A stretch of 40,488 bases of DNA. It comes from DATAGF01 sp963813355. GTDB lineage: Bacteria > Actinomycetota > Thermoleophilia > Miltoncostaeales > Miltoncostaeaceae. The stretch spans positions 1 through 40,488 of the forward strand of contig CAWEYS010000034.1 of the NCBI GenBank assembly GCA_963813355.1. Reading direction: 5' to 3'. The stretch's first letter is position 1. Every line of letters begins with the position of its first letter. A program made the translations under genes and the position numbers. Positions 1 to 8,618 of the stretch are shown here, piece after piece. The notes beneath the pieces were generated by a model, which was not told where the DNA came from, ran no database searches, and saw only the letters and a program-made list of their open reading frames with translations.

Positions 1-2141
1 AGAGGCTCGACAGGGCCATCGCCGCGCCGGCGATGAGCGGGTCGAGGTAGCCGGCGGCCGCCAGCGGCAGGGCGGCGACGTTGTAGGCGAAGGCCCAGAA
101 GAGGTTGCCCTTGATCGTGCGCAGCGTGCGCCGCGAGAGCGCGATCGCGTCGGCGGCGCCCCGCAGGTCGCCCGAGACCAGGGTGAGGTCGGAGGCCTCG
201 ATGGCGACGTCGGTGCCGGTGCCGACGGCGATGCCCAGGTCGGCGTGGGCCAGGGCCGGGGCGTCGTTGACGCCGTCGCCGACCACGGCGACCACGCGGC
301 CCTCCCGCTGCAGGCGGCGCACGACGGCGGCCTTCTCCGAGGGCAGCACGTCCGCGACGACCTCGTCGACCCCGACCTCGGCGGCGACCGCGCGCGCGGC
401 GGCCGCGTTGTCGCCCGTCAGCAGCACCGGGCGCAGGCCCTGACCACGCAGCAGGCGGACCGCCTCCGCGCTGGTCGGGCGGACGGTGTCGGCGACGACC
501 ACCAGCCCGCGCACGGCGCCGTCCCAGGCCACGGCGACCGCCGTCCCGCCCCCGTCCTGCGCGCGCTCGAGGGCCACGCGCAGGCGGTCGTCGAGCGCGA
601 GGCCCCAGCCGGCCAGCAGGGCCGGGCGGCCGACGACCACGGCGTGGCCATCGACGACGCCCTCCACGCCCAGGCCCTCGCGGCTCGCGAAGCCCTCCGG
701 CGGCGGCAGCGCGCCGGCATCGGCGCGGGCGGCCTCGGCGATCGCCCGCCCGATGGGGTGCTCCGAGGCGTCCTCCAGGGCGCCGGCGAGGCGCAGGACC
801 TCCCCGCGGTCGGCGCCGGCGGCCGGGACCACGTCGACCACCCCCATCGCGCCCGTCGTGACCGTGCCGGTCTTGTCGAGCACGACGGTGTCGACGCGGC
901 GCGTCGAACTCGAGCACCTCGGGCCCGCGGATGAGGATCCCGAGCTGGGCGCCCCGGCCCGTCCCGACCATCAGCGCCACCGGCGTGGCGAGGCCGAGCG
1001 CGCAGGGGCAGGCCACGATCAGCACCGCGACCGCGGCGGTGAAGGCTGCGGCCGCGCCACCGCCCACGGCGAGCCAGACCCCCAGCGTCGCGGCCGCCAG
1101 GGCGATCACGGCCGGCACGAAGACGGCCGACACCCGGTCGGCCAGCCGCTGGACGGGCGCCACACCCGACTGCGCCTCGGTCACGAGGCGGGCGATCTGC
1201 GAGAGGGCCGTGTCGGCGCCGACGCGGGTGGCGCGCACCTCCAGGCGGCCGCCGGCGTTGACGGTCGCGCCGGCCACCTCGTCGCCGGGGCCGACCTCGA
1301 CGGGGACGCTCTCGCCGGTCAGCAGCGAGCGGTCGATCGCCGAGGAGCCGGCCTCGACGACGCCGTCGGTGGCGATCCGCTCGCCGGGCCGGACGAGGAA
1401 GCGGTCGCCGACCCGCAGCTCGGCGACGGGCACCTGCCGCTCGCTGCCGTCCTCGCCGAGGAGCGACGCCTCCTTGGCGCCGAGCTCGAGCAGCGCCGTC
1501 AGCGCCGCTCCCGCCCGCCGCTTGGCCCGGGCCTCGAGCCAGCGCCCCGCCAGCAGGAAGGTGGTGACGACCGTCGCGACCTCGAGGTAGACCTCGGCGT
1601 CGGCGCCGGACAGGACGACGGTGGCCGACCACCCGAGGGCGGCCAGGGTGCCGAGCGAGATCAGCGTGTCCATGCTCGCGGCGCGGTGGCGCAGGCCGGC
1701 CCACGCCGCGCGGTGGAAGGGCCAGCCGCCCCACAGCACCACGGGCGCCGCCAGCGCCAGCGCGGCCCACTCCCAGCCGCCGAACCGCAGGGCGGGGATC
1801 ATCGACACCAGCAGCACCGGCAGCGAGAGGGCCGCCGAGACCGCCAGGCGCCGCCCCAGCCCCCCGTCCCCGTCCTGGGCCGGCTCGCCGGCACCGGGCA
1901 GGCGGGCGCGGTAGCCCGTGGCCTCCACCGCCTCCACCAGCCGCGCCGGGTCGATCCGCCCGGGATCGAAGGCGACCGTGGCGGTCTCGGTGGCCAGGTT
2001 CACCGAGGCGTCGACCCCCTCCAGGCCGTTGAGGCTCCTCGCGACGCGCGCGGCGCACGAGGCGCAGGTCATCCCCTCGATCGGCAGGTCGAGCCGCTCG
2101 GGGAGGGCGGGGAGGCTCACGGTGGGCTCGCGATGTGTCAT
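1..2141 (-). CDS. copA: Copper-exporting P1B-type ATPase CopA, partial at the left edge and frameshifted
   Basis: Membrane ATPase that pumps Cu(I) out of the cytoplasm. From the ATG at 2141 one sees an N-terminal heavy-metal-binding domain with GMTCASC (about residues 23-29), membrane helices, the actuator TGES (near 275) and the transmembrane CPC metal site (near 376). Further on come DKTGT (phosphorylated Asp codon at 877-875) and GDGVNDAPA (around 257-293). The reading frame shifts by one base at about 901-911, just after GPEVLE and before the DKTGT block; removing one A of the AA pair restores a continuous protein. The window starts just after MALSSL, so only the last few residues are missing. 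The gene is divergent from csoR with 13 bases between the two start codons, as expected for a copper-responsive pair. Identity is very secure; the frameshift is more likely an assembly error than a real lesion. Confidence 0.93.
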   Translation of the reverse strand, partial: MTHREPTVSLPALPERLDLPIEGMTCASCAARVARSLNGLEGVDASVNLATETATVAFDPGRIDPARLVEAVEATGYRARLPGAGEPAQDGDGGLGRRLAVSAALSLPVLLVSMIPALRFGGWEWAALALAAPVVLWGGWPFHRAAWAGLRHRAASMDTLISLGTLAALGWSATVVLSGADAEVYLEVATVVTTFLLAGRWLEARAKRRAGAALTALLELGAKEASLLGEDGSERQVPVAELRVGDRFLVRPGERIATDGVVEAGSSAIDRSLLTGESVPVEVGPGDEVAGATVNAGGRLEVRATRVGADTALSQIARLVTEAQSGVAPVQRLADRVSAVFVPAVIALAAATLGVWLAVGGGAAAAFTAAVAVLIVACPCALGLATPVALMVGTGRGAQLGILIRGPEVLEFDAPRRHRRARQDRHGHDGRDGGGRRGPGRRRRPRGGPAPRRRPGGRLGAPHRAGDRRGRPRRCRRAAAAGGLREPRGPGRGGRRRWPRRGRRPPGPAGRLGPRARRPPARGPRARAGRGRDGGRRGLGRRRARAGGRRRHRPPDQRGGGPPAAWSGPAPGAADGRQRGRRARGRRRGRGRRGRRGRAALGEGRRRAPPAAGGPRGRRGRRRRQRRPGPGPRRPGHRRRHRHRRRHRGLRPHPGLGRPAGRRRRDRALAAHAAHDQGQPLLGLRLQRRRPAAGGRRLPRPAHRRRGDGPVEP

Positions 2142-2157
2142 ACTCCCCCCCAGTATG
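2139..2157. promoter_or_regulatory. Palindromic CsoR-type operator covering both start codons
   Basis: The 19 bases read CATACT, seven C, AGTATG: two perfect 6-base inverted arms around a C-tract. The left CAT is the complement of the copA ATG and the right ATG is the csoR start. Inverted arms around C/G tracts resemble known CsoR operators. Assignment as the CsoR site is inference from position and symmetry. Confidence 0.55.
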
Positions 2158-2457
2158 GCAGACGTGACGAGCCCGATTCCCGGCTACTCGGTGGCCGGCG
2201 CCAAGGACGACGTGCTGCGGCGCCTGCGGCGCATCGAGGGGCAGGTGCGCGGGATCGCGGGGATGGTCGAGGACGAGCGGTACTGCATCGACGTCCTTCA
2301 GCAGATCAGCGCCGCGCAGGCCGCCCTCGACAAGGTGGCCCTCGCGCTGGTGGACGACCACACGCGCCACTGCGTGCTCGGGGCCGACCCCGAGAACCAG
2401 GAGGAGAAGCGCGAGGAGCTGATGACCGCGCTCGCGCGGCTGGTCGGCCGCCGCTAG
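2155..2457 (+). CDS. csoR: CsoR-family copper-sensing repressor
   Basis: A 100-residue all-helical DNA-binding repressor of the CsoR/RcnR family. It has the family helix RRIEGQVRGI (about residues 25-34) and the Cu(I) ligand set Cys44, His69 and Cys73, whose spacing (25 and 29) equals that of the founding mycobacterial CsoR (Cys36/His61/Cys65). Copper binding is expected to release it from DNA and derepress copA, which lies divergently next to it. The ATG at 2155 gives a normal family length; the frame stays open further upstream but runs over copA and the operator. Its stop overlaps that of the convergent hydrolase gene in a CTAG. Confidence 0.92.
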   Translation: MADVTSPIPGYSVAGAKDDVLRRLRRIEGQVRGIAGMVEDERYCIDVLQQISAAQAALDKVALALVDDHTRHCVLGADPENQEEKREELMTALARLVGRR

Positions 2458-3095
2458 GAGCGAGCCGCCCCGGGGGCCGGGGCGAGGACCCCGCCGAGCC
2501 AGCCGCGCACGGCCTCGGCGACCGCGCCAAGGTCCGACCGCAGGCTGTGGTCGCCGGCGACGCGGGCCACCTCGCGGCCGGGACCGGGGGGCGGCATGCC
2601 GAACGGGTCGCGCTCGCCCTGCACCACCAGCGTCGGGACCGCCACGGCATCGAGCTCGTCGAGGCGGCTGCGCGCCGGGGCGCCCGCGCGCCGGGGCGGC
2701 TCCAGGGGGAACGCGAGGCAGAGCACGGCGACGGCGCCCACCGCCTCGGCGGTGCGGCACGCCACGCGGGCGCCCATCGACCGCCCTCCGGCGATCAGGG
2801 GCAGGCCGGCCAGCTCGTCCTCGCGCAGGCGCGCGAGGACGGCGGTCCAGGCGGCGTCCAGCTGCCGCGCCGGGGCGGGCGAGCGCCGGCCCGCCACGCG
2901 GTAGGGCTGCTCGACCAGGACGACCGCCAGGCCCTCCTCGCCGGCGACCTCCGCGGCCGTCACCAGGTCGCGGGCCGCCACCCCGCCGCCCGCGCCGTGA
3001 CCCAGCACGAGCGCGCCCCGCGGCGCGCCGGCCGGGCGCAGGTGCGCCCGGGCCGGCCCGTGGGGCGTGTCGATGTCGAGGACCGTCGCCGTCAG
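2454..3095 (-). CDS. Alpha/beta hydrolase of the KANL3/Tex30 (dienelactone hydrolase-like) type
   Basis: About 213 residues with an alpha/beta hydrolase core: oxyanion-side LGHGAGG, nucleophile elbow GGRSMGAR (Ser of GxSxG), a late Asp in VVQGERDPFG and a C-terminal GDHSL carrying the catalytic His. Such proteins are soluble hydrolases of unknown natural substrate. The gene follows the DrrB-like permease. No ATG, GTG or TTG lies between the end of the permease and the conserved domain; the most plausible start is the CTG at 3095-3093, which overlaps the permease TGA as CTGA, suggesting coupled reinitiation. The start is therefore uncertain, but the protein family is secure. A long open frame continues upstream of this point but is an antisense-like shadow of the permease. 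Confidence 0.8.
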   Translation of the reverse strand: MTATVLDIDTPHGPARAHLRPAGAPRGALVLGHGAGGGVAARDLVTAAEVAGEEGLAVVLVEQPYRVAGRRSPAPARQLDAAWTAVLARLREDELAGLPLIAGGRSMGARVACRTAEAVGAVAVLCLAFPLEPPRRAGAPARSRLDELDAVAVPTLVVQGERDPFGMPPPGPGREVARVAGDHSLRSDLGAVAEAVRGWLGGVLAPAPGAARS

Positions 3096-3946
3096 CTCTT
3101 GGTCCGGTAGAGCCGCGCCGTCAGGGGGGCGAAGATCGCCGTGAGCACGACCGCCTCGATGAGCACCAGCCCGATGTCGCCGCCGGACGGGTCGCCGTCC
3201 ATCAGGCCCCGGGCGGCGGTGATGACGTGGGAGATCGGGTTGATGTCGACGATCGTCTCGAGCCAGCCGGGCAGCGTGTCGGGCTCGACGAAGCCGTTGC
3301 TGACGAACACCAGCGGGAACAGCGCCATGAAGCCGGCGTTCATCACCGCGTTCGGCGCCCGCAGCAGCAGGCCGAGCGTCGTGAAGGCCCACGAGAGGCC
3401 GAAGGCGAAGGCGACGACGACGAGCATCGCCCCGACGACGCCCTCGACGCCGCCGTCCGGCCGGTAGCCCAGGGCGAGCCCCACCGCCACCACGACGGTC
3501 CCGGCCACCAGGTAGCGGACGGCGTCGCCGAGGACGGCGCCCGCCAGCGGCGCCGGGCGCCAGATCGGCAGCGACCGGAAGCGGTCGACCACGCCCTTGG
3601 TCATGTCGGTGTTGAGCGCGACCCCCGAGTAGACGGTCGTGAAGAGCACCGACATCGCGAGGATGCCGGGGAGGATGTACTGGAGGTAGGCGTCGGTCGA
3701 TCCCGCGATCGCGCCGCCGTACACGTACGTGAACAGCAGCGTGAAGAGCACCGGCGTGAGGGTCACGTCGATGAGCTGCTCGGGGACGTGCTTGATCTTG
3801 AGCATGCCCCGCCAGCCGAACGTGAGGGCCGCCCGGGCGGCGCTGGGGCGCGGCGGCCGCGGCCCCTCCAGCAGGGCCGTCGTCAGCGTGGCCGCCTCCT
3901 GCGGGGGCGCGAGCGCGGTGGTGGTGGTCGTGGACGCGTCGCTCAT
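3092..3946 (-). CDS. DrrB-like ABC-2 type permease
   Basis: A 284-residue integral membrane permease of the ABC-2/DrrB family with about six hydrophobic helices, for example around YLVAGTVVVAVGLALGY and VVLTAIFAPL near the C terminus. Family signatures include WRGMLKIKHVPEQLIDVTLTPV near residue 45 (the permease entry region), and RFRSLPIWRPAPLAG. It forms the membrane half of an exporter with the ATPase encoded just upstream, whose last codons overlap its ATG as ATGA (3943-3946). Members export hydrophobic drugs, lipids or glycolipids; the substrate cannot be read from the sequence. No regulator gene lies in this block. Confidence 0.9.
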   Translation of the reverse strand: MSDASTTTTTALAPPQEAATLTTALLEGPRPPRPSAARAALTFGWRGMLKIKHVPEQLIDVTLTPVLFTLLFTYVYGGAIAGSTDAYLQYILPGILAMSVLFTTVYSGVALNTDMTKGVVDRFRSLPIWRPAPLAGAVLGDAVRYLVAGTVVVAVGLALGYRPDGGVEGVVGAMLVVVAFAFGLSWAFTTLGLLLRAPNAVMNAGFMALFPLVFVSNGFVEPDTLPGWLETIVDINPISHVITAARGLMDGDPSGGDIGLVLIEAVVLTAIFAPLTARLYRTKS

Positions 3947-4920
3947 GCCGCCATCTCCTGGTCCTCCTCGTCCTCCTCGGCCGGCCGCCCCGTGAGCGCG
4001 AGGAACACCTCGTCGAGGGTGGGCTGGCCGAGCGCGAAGTCGGCGATCCGCACCCCGGACCGCGACAGCTCGGCGATCGCCTCCGCGCCCAGGTCGGCGT
4101 CGGAGCAGGGCACCGAGAGCGCGGCCGGGTCGGCCTCGAGGTGCACATCGCCGAGCCGCTCGGCGAGGAGGCTCGCCGCCTCGGGCCGCTGGGCAGGGTC
4201 GATCAGCCGCACGTGCAGCGAGCCGAGGCCGATCGACGCCTTGAGCTGGCCGGGCGTGCCCTCGGCGATCACGGTGCCGTGGTCGATGACCGCGATCCGG
4301 TCCGCAAGCTGGTCGGCCTCGTCCAGGTACTGGGTGCAGAGCAGGATGGTCGTCCCGGCGCCGGCGAGGGCGCGGACGATGTCCCAGACCTGGTTGCGCG
4401 AGCGGGGGTCGAGCCCGGTGGTGGGCTCGTCGAGGAACATCACGCGCGGCGTGACGACGATGCTCGCCGCGATGTCGAGGCGCCGGCGCATCCCGCCCGA
4501 GTAGGTCTTGACCAGCCGCCCGGCGGCCTCGGCGAGGCCGAAGGCGTCGAGCAACACGGCTGCGCGCTCCCGCGCGCCGCTGCGGCTGAGGCCCAGGAGG
4601 CGGGCCAGCAGGACCAGGTTCTCGCGGCCGCTCAGGTCCTCGTCCACCGAGGCCAGCTGGCCGGTGAGGCTGACCAGGCCGCGCACGGCTTCGGCCTCGC
4701 GCACGATGTCGTGCCCCAGGACGCGGGCCGAGCCCTCGTCGGGCCTCAGCAGCGTCGCGAGCATGCGGATGGTGGTGGTCTTGCCGGCCCCGTTCGGGCC
4801 GAGCACGCCGTAGACCGACCCGGCGCGCACCGCCAGGTCAACGCCGTCGACGGCGCGCGTCTCGCCGAATGTCTTGACCAGGCCGGTGGCCTCGATGGCC
4901 AGGGCGCTGTCTGCGCTCAT
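3943..4920 (-). CDS. DrrA-like ABC exporter ATP-binding subunit
   Basis: About 325 residues with the complete ABC ATPase set: Walker A GPNGAGKTT (about residues 41-49), signature YSGGMRRRLDIA, Walker B VMFLDEPTTGLD, and a DrrA-type C-terminal extension ending in an acidic EEDEEDQEMAA tail. The sequence TQYLDEADQLADR after Walker B is typical of daunorubicin-resistance ATPases. GTG at 4923 and ATG at 4920 are both possible; a GAGGAG ribosome site is better spaced for the ATG. It is translationally coupled to the permease downstream. Expected role: energising export of a hydrophobic compound at the inner membrane. Confidence 0.93.
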   Translation of the reverse strand: MSADSALAIEATGLVKTFGETRAVDGVDLAVRAGSVYGVLGPNGAGKTTTIRMLATLLRPDEGSARVLGHDIVREAEAVRGLVSLTGQLASVDEDLSGRENLVLLARLLGLSRSGARERAAVLLDAFGLAEAAGRLVKTYSGGMRRRLDIAASIVVTPRVMFLDEPTTGLDPRSRNQVWDIVRALAGAGTTILLCTQYLDEADQLADRIAVIDHGTVIAEGTPGQLKASIGLGSLHVRLIDPAQRPEAASLLAERLGDVHLEADPAALSVPCSDADLGAEAIAELSRSGVRIADFALGQPTLDEVFLALTGRPAEEDEEDQEMAA

Positions 4921-4992
4921 CACGCTCCTCGATCGATGGGGGACGTCACGCGGGTATGACCCTTCTGTACGCGGAAACTCATCGCCGTCTGC

Positions 4993-6195
4993 TCAGGCGG
5001 TCGCGGGGACGGCCAGCACCCGCCGGCCGGCCGTGGCGATCAGGGCGGCGAGCGCCACCATCCCGGCGGCGCCGCCGATGGCGGCGTGGGTCGAGACGGC
5101 GTCAACGACCGCGCCGCCGGCCGCCGACCCCGTCGCGATGCCCGCGGCGATGCCGGTGGTGAGCCAGGTGTACGACTCGGTGAGGGTGCCCTCCCGAGCG
5201 AGGTCGGCGACCATCGCGTAGAGGGTCGCGAAGGCGGGGGCGATGCAGGCGCCGGCCAGGAAGAGGGCGATCCCCATGGCCGGCAGGGTCGGGGCGAGCG
5301 CGACCAGCCCGTCCGCGACGGCCGTCGCGGCGAGCAGGCCGGTGAGGCGGCGGTGGGGGTCGGCCGGGGCCCGTCCGCGGGCGATCAGCAGGCCGCCGGC
5401 CATGCTCCCCAGGGCCCAGGCGGCCAGCAGCGGGCCCACGAGCGCGCGGCTGCCGCCCTCGTCCGCCGAGGCGGCGATCGCGATCTCGATCGCCCCGAAG
5501 GACGCGCCCATGCACGTCACTGCGATCAGCAGGGTGAGCAGGGCGGAGCTGGCGAGCGCGCCCGCCAGCGTGCGGGCGGCGCGGGCCGGGCGCCACCGCC
5601 GCGACGACGGCGCGGTGACGAACGCCACTGTCCCCGCGAGCAGCAGCGCCGCACAGGTCACCAGGCCCACGCTCGTCAACGTGGCGGCCGCGAGCGCGCC
5701 CACCAGCAGCAGGGGGCCGACGATGAACGTGAGCTCGACGCCCGCGGCCTCGATCGCGTAGGCCGAATGGCGCCGCCGCGGCGGCACGAGCTCCGGCCAG
5801 AGCGCGCGCATGGCGCCGCTGAGGGGCGGGTGCACGAACCCCGCCAGCAACGCGAGCCCGGCCACGACCGCCAGCGAGGTGCCGTCGGGCACCAGCGCAA
5901 GCGCGACCAGCGGCACCGCCGACGCGACCGCGCAGGGCAGCAGCACCGCCCGCTGGCCGCGCAGGTGAACGAGCCGCGCCACGAACGGCGACAGGCAGGC
6001 GAGGCCCAGGGCGAAGGAGCCCGCCGCGACCCCGCCTTCGGCGTAGTCGCCGCCCATCTCGCGCACCCGCAGGATCAGCAGCAGGCCGATCGCCGTGTAC
6101 GGCAGCCGGCCAAGCAGCGACGCCGCCAGGGTCCGGCCCACCTCGGGGATCGCGAGGAGCGAGCGCACGGACGTCGTGCTCGTCTGGGCGGCCAT
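4993..6195 (-). CDS. MFS transporter
   Basis: A 400-residue protein with about 12 hydrophobic segments and small loops, typical of a major facilitator superfamily permease. A glycine/arginine-rich loop (FVARLVHLRGQRAVLL, about residues 71-86) sits where the loop 2-3 motif of MFS drug exporters is found. The N terminus MAAQTSTTSVRSLL is short and cytoplasmic. It is on the same strand as the drrA-drrB block, 72 bases upstream of it, so the three may be co-transcribed. The substrate is unknown; multidrug or metabolite efflux is the usual annotation. Confidence 0.85.
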   Translation of the reverse strand: MAAQTSTTSVRSLLAIPEVGRTLAASLLGRLPYTAIGLLLILRVREMGGDYAEGGVAAGSFALGLACLSPFVARLVHLRGQRAVLLPCAVASAVPLVALALVPDGTSLAVVAGLALLAGFVHPPLSGAMRALWPELVPPRRRHSAYAIEAAGVELTFIVGPLLLVGALAAATLTSVGLVTCAALLLAGTVAFVTAPSSRRWRPARAARTLAGALASSALLTLLIAVTCMGASFGAIEIAIAASADEGGSRALVGPLLAAWALGSMAGGLLIARGRAPADPHRRLTGLLAATAVADGLVALAPTLPAMGIALFLAGACIAPAFATLYAMVADLAREGTLTESYTWLTTGIAAGIATGSAAGGAVVDAVSTHAAIGGAAGMVALAALIATAGRRVLAVPATA

Positions 6196-6463
6196 CGGGC
6201 AAGGCTGCCAGACGCCGCCGCGCGGGTGCCCAAGGGCGTGTTAAGGATCGCGCGACGGCCTGGCGCGGGCGGCGCCGACCGGAACCGGGGCTCCCGCCGG
6301 GGCCCCACCGAGGTGGCCTCGCCGGGTGCGAGCGCTTTCCCGCATGGATTCCGGCGATCGAGGAGGAGCCGGGGGCCGCCAGGCTGGGCGGCTCGATCGC
6401 CCGGGGGTCGGCAGTCGGCCACCGGGGCGGCGTCCGCCGAGCACCCGCGACCCCTGGAAGAAG

Positions 6464-6487
6464 AGAGGGCGCCCCCAGGCGCCCTCT
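6464..6487. terminator. GC-rich hairpin
   Basis: Perfect 10-base stem AGAGGGCGCC / GGCGCCCTCT with a 4-base loop (CCCA). No T-run follows on the plus strand; on the minus strand it is followed by TCTTCTTCC. It could end transcription or stabilise an RNA end. Confidence 0.45.
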
Positions 6488-6500
6488 ACTGACCCTGTTC

Positions 6501-6522
6501 AGTGACATGCGCCGATGTCACT
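6501..6522. promoter_or_regulatory. Operator-like palindrome
   Basis: AGTGACAT and ATGTCACT form a perfect 8-base inverted repeat around a 6-base spacer, about 120 bases upstream of the two-TM protein. The symmetry and spacing suit a dimeric regulator. No cognate regulator is identifiable. Confidence 0.4.
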
Positions 6523-6643
6523 TGGTTGATGCGGGCTGCGGCAAGCCCGCAGGTACGCTCAGCGTGCCTGCCGATGATGCCCTCGAGCGCGCGGGCTCTC
6601 ATTGCGACGGGAATCCCCTTGTTCCGACAGAAGGGTGAGAGCG

Positions 6644-7252
6644 GTGAGCAATCTGCAAAAGCTGTTCTGGGCGGGAGGGCTGTTGGCGGGTGTTCTGCTG
6701 ATCGTCGCCGGCGCCCTGTGGATTTGGCAGGGCGTTGACGGGCGCGACGAGGTTCAGGAGACGATCAGCCGCGAGCAGATCGTCGGCACGCCCGATATGA
6801 GCCCCGAGGAGATCCGGGCAGGGGTCGCTGAGTCGGGTGTCGAGATCGACGACATCCCGACCTGCGATGTGGCCGACGAGCCGATCACGACCGGTGACGA
6901 GGCGCGCTGCTTCGCCGAGTACATGCGCGTCCACGCCCTGGAGGGCACCGGCGGCAAGACGTTCTCCCAGATGGGCCGCTTCCTCGATGCGGAGGGCAAC
7001 GAGGCCTTCAGCGAGGAGGACGCCGCCAAGGACCCCAAGACCGGGGCGCCGGTCAGCAACCCGGCGCGGGAGACGTGGATCACCCAGCGGGCCCTCGCCA
7101 CCGGGCTCGAGCTGTCGTTCGTCGGAGAGCGGGTCTCGCTCTTCGCAATCGCGACGGGGGCCCTCTTCGTCGTGGTCGGCATCGGGCTGCTGGTGATGCT
7201 GCTCGTGGGCGGCGTGCTCGGCAATCCGTTCGAGAGGCACGCGCCGGGCTAG
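6644..7252 (+). CDS. Hypothetical protein with two terminal transmembrane helices
   Basis: About 202 residues from the GTG at 6644, which is preceded by AGAAGGGTGAG and starts directly before the first hydrophobic helix (about residues 5-27, LFWAGGLLAGVLLIVAGALW). A middle domain of about 130 residues, rich in acidic residues and holding two cysteines (TCDVADE and ARCFAEYMR), is followed by a second helix near 165-190. The topology suggests a loop domain outside the membrane held by two anchors. The frame stays open upstream to 6602, but that extension looks non-coding. I do not recognise the family. Confidence 0.75.
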   Translation: MSNLQKLFWAGGLLAGVLLIVAGALWIWQGVDGRDEVQETISREQIVGTPDMSPEEIRAGVAESGVEIDDIPTCDVADEPITTGDEARCFAEYMRVHALEGTGGKTFSQMGRFLDAEGNEAFSEEDAAKDPKTGAPVSNPARETWITQRALATGLELSFVGERVSLFAIATGALFVVVGIGLLVMLLVGGVLGNPFERHAPG

Positions 7253-7355
7253 GGACTCGGCACGCAGGCGCTGCGCCCCGCTGCGGCGGCGCCATCCCGG
7301 GCAGCCGGCAGGGCCGGCTCGCGCCAGCTGGGGCGGTGGAGCGGGGGGCCGGCCC

Positions 7356-7377
7356 GTGCATCACCGGTGCATCACCG
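7356..7377. repeat. Tandem duplication of an 11-mer
   Basis: GTGCATCACCG occurs twice back to back in the 222-base gap between the two-TM protein and the glycoside hydrolase. A further inverted repeat (ATCCCC / GGGGAT) lies near 7410-7430. Function unknown. Confidence 0.5.
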
Positions 7378-7474
7378 CGAGCGCATTCAGCGCATACCTC
7401 GCCTCCCTCGCATCCCCATTTGCAGGGGATTCCCATGGGCATGGGGGCCCTGCTTTTCCGCGCCCGACAGCGCC

Positions 7475-8618
7475 TCAGCTCGCCGGGCCCGTCCCCGCCG
7501 GCGGCAGGAACTTCGGCAGCTCCGAGAAGACGCTCCACGACGGCTTGGGGCCGAGGTCGGCCCGCCGCAGCCCCGAGGTCCACTCGGCGTTGTCCTGCAG
7601 GTTGAACCAGACGGCGAGCCGCACCCGTGGGGTCGCCCTCAGCATGTCCACGGCCTCGCGGAGGTAGGCGGCCTGCTCGTCCTCGGACACGAAGCTGGGC
7701 CGCACGGACGTCGGCGTCGTGGTCCAGCCGAACTCGGTGATCAGGATCGGCAGGCCGGGGCGCACCCGGTCGAGCTCGCCGATCAGCTCGTCCAGCCTGC
7801 CGGAAGGACGGCATCGCGGTCGTGACTCCCGGGCCGGCCGCCGTGTAGATGTGCTGGGCGCAGGCGTCGGCCGGCGGCTGGAGTGGGACCAGGCCGCGGA
7901 TGAAGGTGATGACGCCCGTCCCGCCGGCCGGCGGCCGGTCCGTGCCGTTCGGGGCCCCGCCGAACCCGATCACCCATGCGTCGGGCTGGACCGCCTTCAC
8001 GGACCGCGAGGCCGTGCTCAGCAGCCCGGCGTAGATCCCGGGCGAGACAGCGGTGTGGCCGCCGCCGGCGTCGGTCCGCCACTGCGGCTGCAGGAAGCGC
8101 GGGATGTTCGGCTCGTTCCACGCCTGGAAGAGCTCGACCGGCCCGTGGACCAGGCCGCCCGGTCGGGCGTGACGCCGTCGTAGCGGCGCGCGAGCGCGGT
8201 CATGAACGCGCCGTAGTCGGCCTCGGACGGCGCCCACGCGGGGCCGCGGCCGCCGTTCGCCCACGACGGCGAGCGGTAGACGTTCAGGATCGGCGCGATC
8301 CCGCGCCGCGCGAGCCCGTCGACGACCCGGTCGTACCGCGACCACCGGTAGGCGGGGTCGTTCGGGTCGTCGCCCGCGCGCCGGCCGCTCGGGCGCCACC
8401 TCGTTCCAGAGGACGTCAACGCGGGTCACACGCACGCCCGTCGCGGCCACCAGGTCGAGGCGCGCCTCGATGTCGGCCTCGGGGGCGACGGCCAGGCGGT
8501 CGTCCTGGATCGCGACCGTCAGGCCCGGCGGAAGGATGGCCTCCGGCGCCGCGAGGGCCGCCGGCGCCGCCGCGCAGGCCGCCAGCAGCGCGGCGACCAG
8601 GAGGACGGCGCGCCTAAT
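7475..8618 (-). pseudogene. Secreted glycoside hydrolase (clan GH-A, GH5/GH39-like), three frameshifts
   Basis: Read across frames this encodes about 381 residues of a TIM-barrel glycoside hydrolase. It begins with a signal peptide or lipoprotein-like N terminus (hydrophobic stretch ending LLAAC, then APAALAAPE). It then has TRVDVLWNEVAPERP, PILNVYRSPSWANG, the acid/base motif FQAWNEPN and the nucleophile motif ILITEFGWT. Single-base frame changes occur near 8380, 8163 and 7800, each inside conserved text, so the gene is either a pseudogene or damaged by sequencing error. It directly follows the methyltransferase, whose TAG overlaps the apparent first codon (ATT at 8618; no ATG, GTG or TTG is available). 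Likely an extracellular glycan-degrading enzyme if intact. Confidence 0.7.

Larger units (their letters stand above)
6196..6643. other. Intergenic region, 448 bases, with two inverted repeats
   Basis: Lies between the divergently read MFS gene and the two-TM protein. I see no convincing coding frame in it. It holds a terminator-like hairpin and a separate operator-like palindrome, both listed separately. Confidence 0.6.

Noticed and set aside
418..2760. Long open frames (hundreds of codons) overlapping copA, csoR and other genes on the opposite strand or in other frames
   Set aside because: Arg/Pro/Gly-rich translations without domain motifs; they arise from high GC and lie over well-identified genes.
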